DNA of 7,972 nt from an uncultured Pseudobdellovibrionaceae bacterium (GTDB lineage: Bacteria > Bdellovibrionota > Bdellovibrionia > Bdellovibrionales > Bdellovibrionaceae). A program made the translations under genes and the position numbers. Shown here piece by piece: positions 1-6,283 of the stretch. The notes beneath the pieces are model-generated. The model ran no database searches. It saw nothing but the letters and a program-made list of their open reading frames with translations, and was not told where the DNA came from. Location: positions 1 through 7,972 of the forward strand of contig CALCCV010000193.1 of NCBI GenBank assembly GCA_937900305.1. Direction: 5' to 3'. Positions within the stretch are counted from its first letter, which is position 1; the number at the start of each line of letters is the position of its first letter.

Positions 1-29
1 TGGAGTTCAGACGTGTGCTCTTCCGATCT
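1..29. other. Illumina TruSeq adapter remnant (artefact)
   Basis: These 29 bases match the 3' part of the Illumina TruSeq index-side adapter, ending in the familiar GCTCTTCCGATCT. The match is from memory of the adapter sequence. Genomic sequence begins at base 30. Read on the minus strand the adapter stays open in the frame of the outer membrane factor gene, so an automatic gene caller would add about nine false residues to that protein. The contig really ends here. Confidence 0.95.
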
Positions 30-887
30 ATTTTCAGCAAGGCTTATTCTTCCGTAAGAGACTTCAAAGTTTAGTTCTGGGCCATTCGTCTTGTAAGCCA
101 AATGTCGAGATTTTTCAGACAATGTGGTTTCCTCAGCTGCGAGCAAAATTTCAGGGTGAGATTGAATTGAACTCTCCAAGACCCCGCGATCTCCGGCGAG
201 AGGTGCAAATTCCCCCACCAATTCAAACTGGCTTGATGAATCGTTGCGGTATTTAGCTAACTCATTCTTTTGCTCTTGAAGTTCAGTTTCCAGCTTCTTC
301 ATTTCGGAGAGCAGGTCATCTTCTCTGAGATCGAATTCCAAAACGTCCACTGAACTTGTAAGACCAGCACCTACTTTCCGTTGTGCCAGCTTCTTTTGCT
401 CTCGGTTGTGTTCGAGCTCCTTTTGTTTGAGAAGAAGGACTTTCTGCGCTCCTAGCCCTTTATAAAAGGATTTTCTAACAGCAGAAAGAAGCTCTCTTTG
501 CTTACTTTCCAGGCGGAAGTTCGCAATCTTGACTTCCGATTCTGCAACATTCATTTCTGCAGAGTCCTTGCCACTACGATAGAGATTCCACGTGCCAGAT
601 ACATATCCTGTGTAACCCTTGTTCTTCTCATCGATCAAGTTCTCTTCGCCCACACCCGCGGTTGCTGAAAGTTTCGGAAACAATCCTACTCGTGCCACGC
701 TCGAACGCGCATCAGCGCTTTCCTTAGCCGCTCGTAAAGCTTTCAATTCCGCGCTGTTACTGAAGACTTGCTGTTCTAAATCAGACAAGCTGATGCGAGG
801 GCCCTCTTGCGCCTCAGCTTGTAGAAAAAAGAAAGTCACGAGAGTGACGACAGTCAAAAACTTTCGCGAAATCGAAATCTTCAACAT
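30..887 (-). CDS. TolC/CusC-like outer membrane factor, 3' end missing
   Basis: Outer membrane channel subunit of an RND efflux system, carrying substrate from the periplasmic pump across the outer membrane. The ATG at 887-885 opens a frame of 286 genomic residues with no stop before the adapter; family members usually have about 410-480, so the C-terminal third is lost. Residues 1-26 look like a signal peptide (hydrophobic FLTVVTLVTFFFL, then AEA before Q27). Next come a long polar helix (about 32-75), a strand region near YTGYVSGTWNLY, and a long Lys/Glu/Gln-rich helical hairpin. This contains VGAGLTSSVDVLEF (172-185), which fits the conserved G-L-x4-D-V-L segment of the family. A second repeat starts near 245 (SSIQSHPEILLAAEE), as in the duplicated OEP fold. 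The start shares one base with the preceding stop (TAATG), and AGGTGGAG lies 8 nt upstream. It is probably the CusC/CzcC partner of the pump encoded upstream. The identification is by pattern only. Confidence 0.88.
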
Positions 888-1285
888 TACTTTTTCTCCA
901 CCTGGATTGGCTTTTTAAAAGTTTCTGTTTTGCCTTCGTAGGTGCTTGTAACATTCTTGAAATCGATCGGTGTCTTGTAGCCTTCATTGAAACGTTCAAA
1001 TTTCAATTCGTAAGCAGGGTTGTTACCGGGCTTGGGAGTCGCCATGGCCTTAAATGTGACAGACTCCGGCGTGAGCTTGACTTTGTCGTCGTGTGGAATC
1101 GGATAGATTTCCAATGTCGAACCTGAAATTTTATATTCCAGGTGAGTGTTTTCTCCGGCAAGAGCGCTCCCTCCATGTGTCACTCGAATGTCACCAGGAT
1201 TTTGGCCGTGTCCACTATGGGCAAGCGTTACACTGGCGGCAAACAAGGGAGCAAGTAGCATAATTGCTAGTATGGTTTTTTTCAT
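887..1285 (-). CDS. Small exported His-containing protein between pump and outer membrane factor
   Basis: I do not recognise a named family. The 132-residue product has a clean signal peptide (MKKTILAIMLLAPLFAASVTLA) with likely cleavage after A22. The mature protein would begin H23-S-G-H-G, with more histidines at 37 (T-H-G-G), 48 and 65. The H-S-G-H-G...T-H-G-G layout recalls His-rich N-terminal segments of heavy-metal efflux adaptors and of small proteins in metal-resistance loci. It lacks the lipoyl and coiled-coil parts of an adaptor, so it does not replace CusB/CzcB. The rest looks like a short beta-rich domain. The ATG overlaps the RND stop as ATGA, and AAGGAG (1298-1293) sits 7 nt upstream inside the RND gene. 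A periplasmic metal-binding or chaperone role is inferred from the histidines and the context. Having a mature N-terminal His is interesting but depends on the predicted cleavage. Confidence 0.85.
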   Translation of the reverse strand: MKKTILAIMLLAPLFAASVTLAHSGHGQNPGDIRVTHGGSALAGENTHLEYKISGSTLEIYPIPHDDKVKLTPESVTFKAMATPKPGNNPAYELKFERFNEGYKTPIDFKNVTSTYEGKTETFKKPIQVEKK

Positions 1286-4200
1286 GATTGAACTCCTTTA
1301 AATAATTTGCTTTCTTCTTCAGATCTTAAACTTGCTTCCGCTGATTTCTTTCCGAAGTGGAAAAAGACCGTTGGGGTAACAAACATGTCCAAAAGGGTTG
1401 AGCTGATCAATCCACCCACAATAACGACGGCTACTGGGTGCAAGATTTCCTTCCCGGGTTCGCCACTTGCAAGGACGAGCGGAATCAAACCTAGGATCGC
1501 AGTAAGGGCAGTCATTAAAACTGGTATGAGCCTCTCGAGCGATCCTCTAATGACCATTTCTTTTGTGAATTTTTCGCCTTCGTATTTCATTAGGTGGAGG
1601 TAATGCGAAATCATCATGATCCCGTTGCGTGAAGCGATTCCACATAAGGTTACGAAAGCCACAAGACTCGCAATGGATATTGTTTTGTCAGTTAGGTAAA
1701 TGCCGACCACTCCACCAATGAACGCCATCGGAATATTGAGCATGACCTGAACTGAAATAAAGGTGGATTTGAAGTGCATGTAAAGGACAAGAAAGATTGC
1801 AAAGATCGAAAGAAGGCCCAAGAACATCATCATCTGCGACGCCTTCTGTTCGCTTTCGAACTGTCCGCCGTAGGTCAGAAAATAACCCGGTGGCAGCTTT
1901 ACTTTTTCACTCACGCGCTTTTGAATTTCGGAGACTAATCCTTTGAGGTCTCTACCGGATGCGTTTGCCTGAACTACAATCCTGCGCTGCGAGTTTTCAC
2001 GATTGATAATGTTTGGTCCTGTCGATTCGTAAACGTCTGCGACTTGCGCGACGGTTATGCGCGACCCGTCTGGCATGATTTTTATTGGCGTTTTCTTGAT
2101 AAGTTCCAGATCGGAACGGGATTTTTCGTCGAAGCTCATAAACAAATTAACACTTCGTTGACCCTCTAAAACCTGTCCAACAACCTCTCCCTGCAATGCT
2201 TTCTCGAGTAACTCTGCGAGGTCGCCCAAAATAATTCCGTACTTTGCGGCTTCCTCCCTCATAAGCTGTACTTTCACTTGCGGAATCAACACTTGTTGTT
2301 CAACTTGCAAATCAGCGAGGCCAACGGTTCCATCCAAAGCCGAAAAGATCTCCGCACCGGTTGACCTGAGTTGATCAAGGTCCGGACCAAAAACTTTGAT
2401 TGCTATCTGCGCTCGGACTCCGGAAAGAAGATGATCCAGCCTATGAGATATGGGCTGACCAATATTTACGTAAATTCCTTCAACGCCTGCCAAGTTTTTT
2501 CTAATTTCATCAAGAACGACGGGTTGTGGGCGCCCGTCTTCATGTTTAAAGTCGACATCGATTTCAGAATAATGAACACCTTCGGCGTGCTCGTCCAATT
2601 CTGCGCGGCCTGTTCTTCTTGAGACGGACTTTACTTCCGGTGATAGCAAAATTTTCTCTTCGGCGACAATGCCCAGTTTGTTGGACTCTTCCAGAGAGAT
2701 ACCTGGCTGGGCCATTACCGTAATGGTTGCAGTTCCTTCGTTGAATTTGGGAAGAAAATCGCGACCCATGTTCATTGCCAGTATCAAAGCCCCCACGAAA
2801 AGAAGAGCCGTAATAGAGAGGGCCACTCCATGAAATCGTAAAGAAAAATCTAGAATCTTTCGATCTACAGATTTAAGAATTCGTACTAACCAGCCGTCTT
2901 TATGTTCAAGCAGCTTCGCATTTGCTAGCAAAAAAGAGCAGAGCGCGGGTGTCACCGTGAGCGATATTACCATCGAAGCAATCAATGAAATAATGTAGGA
3001 GATACCGAGAGGAGCAAATAGCTTGCCTTCGATTCCGCTCAGACTAAACAGCGGCACGAAAACCAGACAAACGATGATAGTGGCAATCACAATTGAGTTT
3101 CTAACCTCACTCGAGGCCTCGTAAATTACGAGCAATGGATTTTTCGGATTCGCGTTTTGGCGGTTTTCCTTAAGTCGTCGAAACACGTTCTCGACGTCGA
3201 CAATAGCATCATCAACGAGCTCGCCAATGGCAATTGCCAAACCACCCAAAGTCATAGTGTTAACGGATAACCCAAAGAATTTAAAAATGATCGCCGTCAG
3301 CATAAAGGAAAGAGGAATTGCCGTCATCGTGATCGCAGTCGTTCTAAAATTCAACAAAAATAAAAAGAGAACAATTAAGACGAGGATAACACCATCTCGT
3401 AGTGCTTCTTCTACGTTCGCGATCGAGCTTTCAATAAAATTCGCCTGCTTGAACAGATCCTTTTCAATCGAAAGCCCAGCGGGCAAACCCGGTTTCAACT
3501 CTTCAATCGCCTTATCAATTTCTGCTGTAAGATCAATTGTGCTACTACCAGGTTGTTTTTGCACACTGAGAATCACGGCAGGTTTTGCATTCACACTCGC
3601 GTCGCCTCGCTTGATCTGAGGAAGTTCGGAGACCTCGGCGATATCTTTGACCAGGACCGGCCTACCAAGATGTGTTCCTACTACTGAATTAAGAATATCT
3701 TCTTTAGTTTTCACCGCGCCCAGATTGCGAATTAAGTACTCTTGTCGGTCAATATTGATAAATCCGCCCGTGGTGTTTCGACTGATATCCGAAAGACTGT
3801 GTTCAACCTCTTCGATAGAAAGCTGCAGCTTCTGGATTCTTTCTGCAGACAATAAGATTTGATATTGCCTGACACCACCACCAATCCCAATGACTTGGGC
3901 TACACCCGGAATACTAAGGAGACGAGGGCGAAGCGTCCAATCGGCAATGGTGCGAATATCCATTGGTGAAATTTTTCCATCTGGCGAGGTCAGTCCGATG
4001 AGTTGAATTTCGCCCATGATGGAAGCGATGGGTCCCATAACCGGGCTAGCGCCCGCGGGAAGCTTTTCTTGCGCAAGCGTAAGCTTCTCTTGCACCAGCT
4101 GACGATTCCGATAAATATCGGTGCCCCACTCAAATTCGACGTAAATTACACTTAAGCCTACCCCAGAACTGGAACGAACTCGTTCTACACCAGGAATTCC

Positions 4201-4422
4201 ATTCAGACTTGTCTCCAATGGAAAAGTCACAAGCGTTTCTACTTCTTCTGGAGCAAGCCCTGGTGCTTCAGTCATAATGTTGACTGTGGGGCGGTTAAGA
4301 TCCGGGAAAACATCAACCGGCAAGTGAGTTAGTACCCATCCACCATAAGCAGTAAGAAGAGCGGCAACACTAACAACCAAAAGCCGATGTGAAAGTGAAA
4401 ACCGGATGATTCGATCTAGCAC
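1282..4422 (-). CDS. Heavy-metal efflux RND permease, CzcA/CusA family
   Basis: Inner-membrane proton-driven pump that moves metal ions from periplasm or cytoplasm into an outer-membrane channel. Its 1046 residues match the family length (CusA 1047). Hallmarks are the N-terminal LPVDVFPDLNRPTVNI (34-49), the porter-domain EAPGLAPEEVE (52-62), and TM4 with AIGELVDDAIVDVEN (398-412), the acidic motif of HME-RND pumps. The C-terminal RLIPVLMTALTAILG (964-978) and VVIVGGLISSTLL (999-1011) are very CzcA-like. Twelve membrane segments can be placed: one near 10-32, five at about 343-497, then 531-550 and five at 864-1018, with two large periplasmic loops. The positions I align with the CusA Met triad are I575, Y618 and H664, so a Cu(I)/Ag(I) Met relay is not conserved; H612, H617 and H660 lie nearby. 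The start is GTG, supported by GGAAAGG 8 nt upstream. It is flanked by two small exported proteins instead of an adaptor. Substrate is unresolved. Confidence 0.95.
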   Translation of the reverse strand: MLDRIIRFSLSHRLLVVSVAALLTAYGGWVLTHLPVDVFPDLNRPTVNIMTEAPGLAPEEVETLVTFPLETSLNGIPGVERVRSSSGVGLSVIYVEFEWGTDIYRNRQLVQEKLTLAQEKLPAGASPVMGPIASIMGEIQLIGLTSPDGKISPMDIRTIADWTLRPRLLSIPGVAQVIGIGGGVRQYQILLSAERIQKLQLSIEEVEHSLSDISRNTTGGFINIDRQEYLIRNLGAVKTKEDILNSVVGTHLGRPVLVKDIAEVSELPQIKRGDASVNAKPAVILSVQKQPGSSTIDLTAEIDKAIEELKPGLPAGLSIEKDLFKQANFIESSIANVEEALRDGVILVLIVLFLFLLNFRTTAITMTAIPLSFMLTAIIFKFFGLSVNTMTLGGLAIAIGELVDDAIVDVENVFRRLKENRQNANPKNPLLVIYEASSEVRNSIVIATIIVCLVFVPLFSLSGIEGKLFAPLGISYIISLIASMVISLTVTPALCSFLLANAKLLEHKDGWLVRILKSVDRKILDFSLRFHGVALSITALLFVGALILAMNMGRDFLPKFNEGTATITVMAQPGISLEESNKLGIVAEEKILLSPEVKSVSRRTGRAELDEHAEGVHYSEIDVDFKHEDGRPQPVVLDEIRKNLAGVEGIYVNIGQPISHRLDHLLSGVRAQIAIKVFGPDLDQLRSTGAEIFSALDGTVGLADLQVEQQVLIPQVKVQLMREEAAKYGIILGDLAELLEKALQGEVVGQVLEGQRSVNLFMSFDEKSRSDLELIKKTPIKIMPDGSRITVAQVADVYESTGPNIINRENSQRRIVVQANASGRDLKGLVSEIQKRVSEKVKLPPGYFLTYGGQFESEQKASQMMMFLGLLSIFAIFLVLYMHFKSTFISVQVMLNIPMAFIGGVVGIYLTDKTISIASLVAFVTLCGIASRNGIMMISHYLHLMKYEGEKFTKEMVIRGSLERLIPVLMTALTAILGLIPLVLASGEPGKEILHPVAVVIVGGLISSTLLDMFVTPTVFFHFGKKSAEASLRSEEESKLFKGVQS

Positions 4423-4430
4423 AAAGTTAC

Positions 4431-4437
4431 CCTTTCC
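4431..4437 (-). promoter_or_regulatory. Ribosome binding site for the GTG-started RND gene
   Basis: GGAAAGG lies 8 nt before the GTG at 4422-4420. This fixes a non-ATG start that gives the usual family N-terminus (MLDRIIRFSL). The 63-bp gap to the previous gene shows no convincing terminator, so the two are probably cotranscribed. Confidence 0.65.
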
Positions 4438-4485
4438 AGCCGACCGCAGGGGTACAGCCTAACCAATCGTGATTTAGCTTACCTA

Positions 4486-5313
4486 TCACTTTACGGCGAT
4501 GACAACAGGAGCTGTTACTACTTTGCCACTCTCTTCAAATTGAATCCAAAGTTTGTAACTTCCTGCAGATGGAAATTTCGTGTGAATCATACCTTCATTA
4601 GATTTTTGTCCATTCATTGGATGAACGTGAATGAGGCTGTCGCCCGAAGCAGGTGTTGCAACCACATGGGCAAAGGCTCCAAGATATGGAGACAGTTTCA
4701 ACGGGACTTTATCTTTTCGAGAAATGGTCATGGTGATCATCGTCTCCTCGCCAGCTTTAACTTCGTTCTGACCTAGAGAGACCTGCAAAGGTCCTTGGGA
4801 ATATTGTCTGCTTTCGATCAGCTTAGGTGGAGCAGAATGGGCTGGCTTTCCACCAGAAACCATGACTCTTTCAGGAACGGAAAAATCGGCGCCATCTTTT
4901 GTCTTTCCCTGAAACCAAATCCAATAATTGCCGTTTATCGAAAAGACTAATGGAACTTTCCACTGGCCACTTTCAAAAGTGGGATGAACATGCTGGAATT
5001 CATTAAGGCTTGGGTCGTAAACAAGCATGTGGAGTTTTTTCTCATGCTCGATCACGAGATCATCAGCCTTAACAGGCTTCTGTTTTGAATCTAAGATTGA
5101 GAACGTGTAAATTACATCTCCCGCCTTTACAGACTTAGCGCTAGGTAGGATTTTGACATCCGCACTGTTAACTGCCGCGGACATTGAATGGCTGGGAGAC
5201 GCGTGTTTGTCAGAATGACTTGGATCAGAGTGAGCGAGTCCGGGAACCACTGATACCATTAGACAAAAGAAGCAAGCTTGGGCTTGTCGCTCGTTCAGAA
5301 TAAAAGTCCTCAT
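4486..5313 (-). CDS. Exported two-domain protein with duplicated H-x12-H-V-H-P motif
   Basis: A 275-residue protein, probably periplasmic. A signal peptide spans about 1-27 (hydrophobic CFFCLMVSVVPG, then LA), followed by a His/Ser-rich stretch (28-43, HSDPSHSDKHASPSHS). Two similar beta-rich domains follow, about 52-153 and 176-275. Each has a V-K-A-G-[DE] turn early (62-66 and 185-189), then a motif with identical spacing: H95-x12-H108-V-H110-P and H216-x12-H229-V-H231-P. Each ends with a strand like NYWIWFQG or SYKLWIQFE. Similar H...HxHP proteins occur, from memory, as unnamed secreted proteins in metal-resistance loci, with a FixH/YtkA-like immunoglobulin fold. The paired histidines suggest two equivalent metal sites, probably copper or another soft or borderline ion; this is inference. 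ATG has GGAGGAG 8 nt upstream. It precedes the RND gene by 63 bp, where an adaptor gene would often be, but it has no adaptor features. Confidence 0.87.
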   Translation of the reverse strand: MRTFILNERQAQACFFCLMVSVVPGLAHSDPSHSDKHASPSHSMSAAVNSADVKILPSAKSVKAGDVIYTFSILDSKQKPVKADDLVIEHEKKLHMLVYDPSLNEFQHVHPTFESGQWKVPLVFSINGNYWIWFQGKTKDGADFSVPERVMVSGGKPAHSAPPKLIESRQYSQGPLQVSLGQNEVKAGEETMITMTISRKDKVPLKLSPYLGAFAHVVATPASGDSLIHVHPMNGQKSNEGMIHTKFPSAGSYKLWIQFEESGKVVTAPVVIAVK

Positions 5314-5481
5314 ATATCTATCTCCTCCAAAATTGCGAGTACAAGTGGGTTGCTATTAGTAGATACGAGTCAGACTTCAGTTTTGTGACAAACCCTGTGA
5401 AAATAGTTTTCTCAAATTGAGATGAAAAGTGCTCCATTCAATTTACTGCGATCTATCAAGGGCAAACTCCAGGACTTGTTC
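5314..5481. other. Gap between the first two leftward genes; possible internal promoter
   Basis: This 168-bp gap is long for an otherwise tight gene series. I see no strong hairpin with a T-run. A 13-bp palindrome, TCTCAA-A-TTGAGA, lies at 5410-5422. On the minus strand a TTGTCA hexamer (5391-5386, five of six to the -35 consensus) is followed only by poor -10 candidates, so a second promoter is possible but not shown. A 39-codon minus-strand frame here has no ribosome binding site and looks non-coding. Confidence 0.3.
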
Positions 5482-5766
5482 TTACTCAGCGTGACACATA
5501 ATCGAAGATCCATGTTTCATACACAGATAATTAAATTCCATCTCCATTCCTTCGTGCGAAACATACACTTTTACCTTGGCGTCCTCATCTGACTTCCAAA
5601 CTTTGTAGCCATTCAAATGCGGTGCGTGTTCGGGATTGGCTGATTCGAAGTCAGAAACTGCTGCCTGCGAAGCTGTATGAAGCTCTGCGGTCGAGAACGC
5701 CGCAAGGGCTGAAGCCGAGCTTATAATAACTAAAATCGCACCAAAGATTGATAATACTGCCTTCAT
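5482..5766 (-). CDS. Small exported Cys/His/Met protein, first gene of the leftward series
   Basis: I do not recognise a named family. The 94-residue product has a signal peptide (about 1-22, MKAVLSIFGAILVIISSASALA). The mature part is short and polar and ends in a cluster of potential soft-metal ligands: H71, M74, M76, C82, M83, H85, M90, C91 and H92 (SHEGMEME...LCMKHGSSIMCHAE). Two cysteines could form a disulphide in the periplasm or bind metal. Upstream H30, H47 and H50 add more candidates. The ATG at 5766-5764 is supported by AGGAGG 5 nt upstream. It is the gene nearest the CsoR-type operator on this side, so it should be the most directly copper-controlled one. A periplasmic copper chaperone or buffer is the best guess, inferred only from composition and position. 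Confidence 0.82.
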   Translation of the reverse strand: MKAVLSIFGAILVIISSASALAAFSTAELHTASQAAVSDFESANPEHAPHLNGYKVWKSDEDAKVKVYVSHEGMEMEFNYLCMKHGSSIMCHAE

Positions 5767-5831
5767 GTTTTCCTCCTGAGATTATTGTTTCACTAACATT
5801 GAATGAACTTAATTGGCGGCTAACGGAGCTG

Positions 5832-5860
5832 ATCTAACGCCCAAATCGATTTAAAGTCAA
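5832..5860 (-). promoter_or_regulatory. Candidate sigma-70 promoter for the leftward metal genes
   Basis: On the minus strand TTGACT (5860-5855, five of six to consensus) is followed after 17 bp by TTAGAT (5837-5832, three of six). It lies one base from the edge of the CsoR-type palindrome, so bound repressor would hinder polymerase. The predicted start would leave a leader of about 60 nt before the ATG at 5766. TATATT (5864-5859), at the edge of the operator, is an alternative -10 but has no good -35. Confidence 0.5.
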
Positions 5861-5861
5861 T

Positions 5862-5878
5862 ATACCCCCTGGGGGTAT
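5862..5878. promoter_or_regulatory. CsoR-type operator palindrome
   Basis: ATACCCCC-T-GGGGGTAT is a perfect 8+1+8 inverted repeat. AT-flanked C-tract/G-tract palindromes of this kind are the known binding sites of DUF156 repressors (CsoR, RcnR, FrmR). It lies 117 bp before csoR and 95 bp before the first leftward gene, in the only sizeable divergent intergenic region. It is therefore the likely control point for the leftward genes and perhaps for csoR itself. No second copy was seen in the window. Confidence 0.88.
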
Positions 5879-5908
5879 CTAGGAGTGCGTTAGCAAATCA
5901 ATCAGACC

Positions 5909-5935
5909 TCGACAAAAACCTGGAATCCCTATATC
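5909..5935 (+). promoter_or_regulatory. Weak candidate promoter for csoR
   Basis: TCGACA (5909-5914, five of six to -35) and TATATC (5930-5935, four of six to -10) are separated by only 15 bp, shorter than ideal. It is the best rightward pair I could find after the operator. If real, the operator lies 30 bp upstream of it, which would weaken the case for tight autorepression. A rival is TTAAAG (5851-5856) with TATCTA (5876-5881), which would place the operator in the spacer, but both hexamers are poor. Confidence 0.25.
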
Positions 5936-5995
5936 TGTGTTCTCAGAAATACCTCACAACTTCACAACTCTGGACACGTACCGAGTAAGGAAAAA

Positions 5996-6283
5996 ATGGC
6001 AAAAAAAGAACAATCTCCGCATCCGAATCATATAGCTCATGTGAAAAATCTCAATCGTGTCATAGGCCAACTAGAAGGCGTGAAAAGGATGATTGAAGAC
6101 CGGCGGTACTGCGCCGATATACTGACCCAAACGCGAGCAGCTGCTTCGGCGCTTAAGAAAATTGAGATTTCAATTCTGGAGACCCATCTCATCCACTGCG
6201 TCACAGACGCCTTGAACTCGAAAAGTCGAGCCAAGGGAGAAGAAAAGATCAAGGAGTTTACAAATGTGGTTCGGCAGTTTTAA
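5996..6283 (+). CDS. csoR: CsoR-family (DUF156) metal-sensing repressor
   Basis: A 95-residue all-helical DNA-binding repressor that leaves its operator on metal binding. The family core is clear: LNRVIGQLEGVKRMI (19-33), then YC (38-39), the ILTQTRAAASALKK helix (42-55) and LETHLIHCVTDAL (61-73). C39, H64 and C68 have exactly the C-x24-H-x3-C spacing of the Cu(I) ligands C36/H61/C65 of Mycobacterium tuberculosis CsoR. RcnR has His at the last position, and FrmR lacks this last Cys. Extra histidines in the N-terminal tail (H9, H12, H15) could add a ligand, as in nickel/cobalt sensors, so a metal other than copper is not ruled out. ATG follows AAGGA by 4 nt. A matching palindromic operator lies upstream. 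The last 20 bases overlap the next gene. Confidence 0.93.
   Translation: MAKKEQSPHPNHIAHVKNLNRVIGQLEGVKRMIEDRRYCADILTQTRAAASALKKIEISILETHLIHCVTDALNSKSRAKGEEKIKEFTNVVRQF
6251..6256 (+). promoter_or_regulatory. Ribosome binding site inside csoR for the overlapping gene
   Basis: AAGGAG lies within the csoR coding sequence, 7 nt before the ATG at 6264. It decides the start of the downstream gene and implies that the gene is translated from the csoR transcript, in the +1 frame relative to csoR. Confidence 0.7.

Larger units (their letters stand above)
5819..5894. repeat. Three copies of a CTAACG motif around the operator
   Basis: GCTAACG occurs at 5819-5825, CTAACGC at 5834-5840, and the inverted form GCGTTAGC at 5887-5894. 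The inverted copy is a 7-bp complement to each of the other two, and the pairs flank the CsoR-type operator. The middle copy overlaps the proposed -10 of the leftward promoter. They could be sites for a second regulator or the arms of a weak stem; both are speculation. Confidence 0.4.

Noticed and set aside
814..999. Short minus-strand frame across the junction of the 132-residue and outer membrane factor genes
   Set aside because: It lies out of frame over two well-supported genes joined by TAATG, and its sequence has no recognisable features.
1307..1603. Open frame on the plus strand inside the RND gene region
   Set aside because: It is antisense to the conserved C-terminal RND membrane segments, has no domain-like sequence and is a shadow; the same holds for plus-strand frames at 2371-2622, 3227-3619 and 3647-3862.
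4540..4776. Plus-strand frame opposite the 275-residue gene
   Set aside because: It is antisense to the conserved second H-x12-HVHP domain and does not look like a protein domain.
5385..5400. Two TGTGA motifs as a CRP/FNR-like site
   Set aside because: They are direct repeats, whereas a CRP site needs TGTGA-N6-TCACA in inverted orientation.
5328..5444. A 39-codon minus-strand frame between the first two leftward genes
   Set aside because: No ribosome binding site, no signal peptide or motif, and the proposed end runs over the next gene's ribosome binding site.
5862..5878. Operator palindrome as a MerR/CueR site or a terminator stem
   Set aside because: It has the short C-tract/G-tract form of DUF156 operators, sits next to a DUF156 gene, has no T-run after it and leaves a one-base loop too small for a hairpin.
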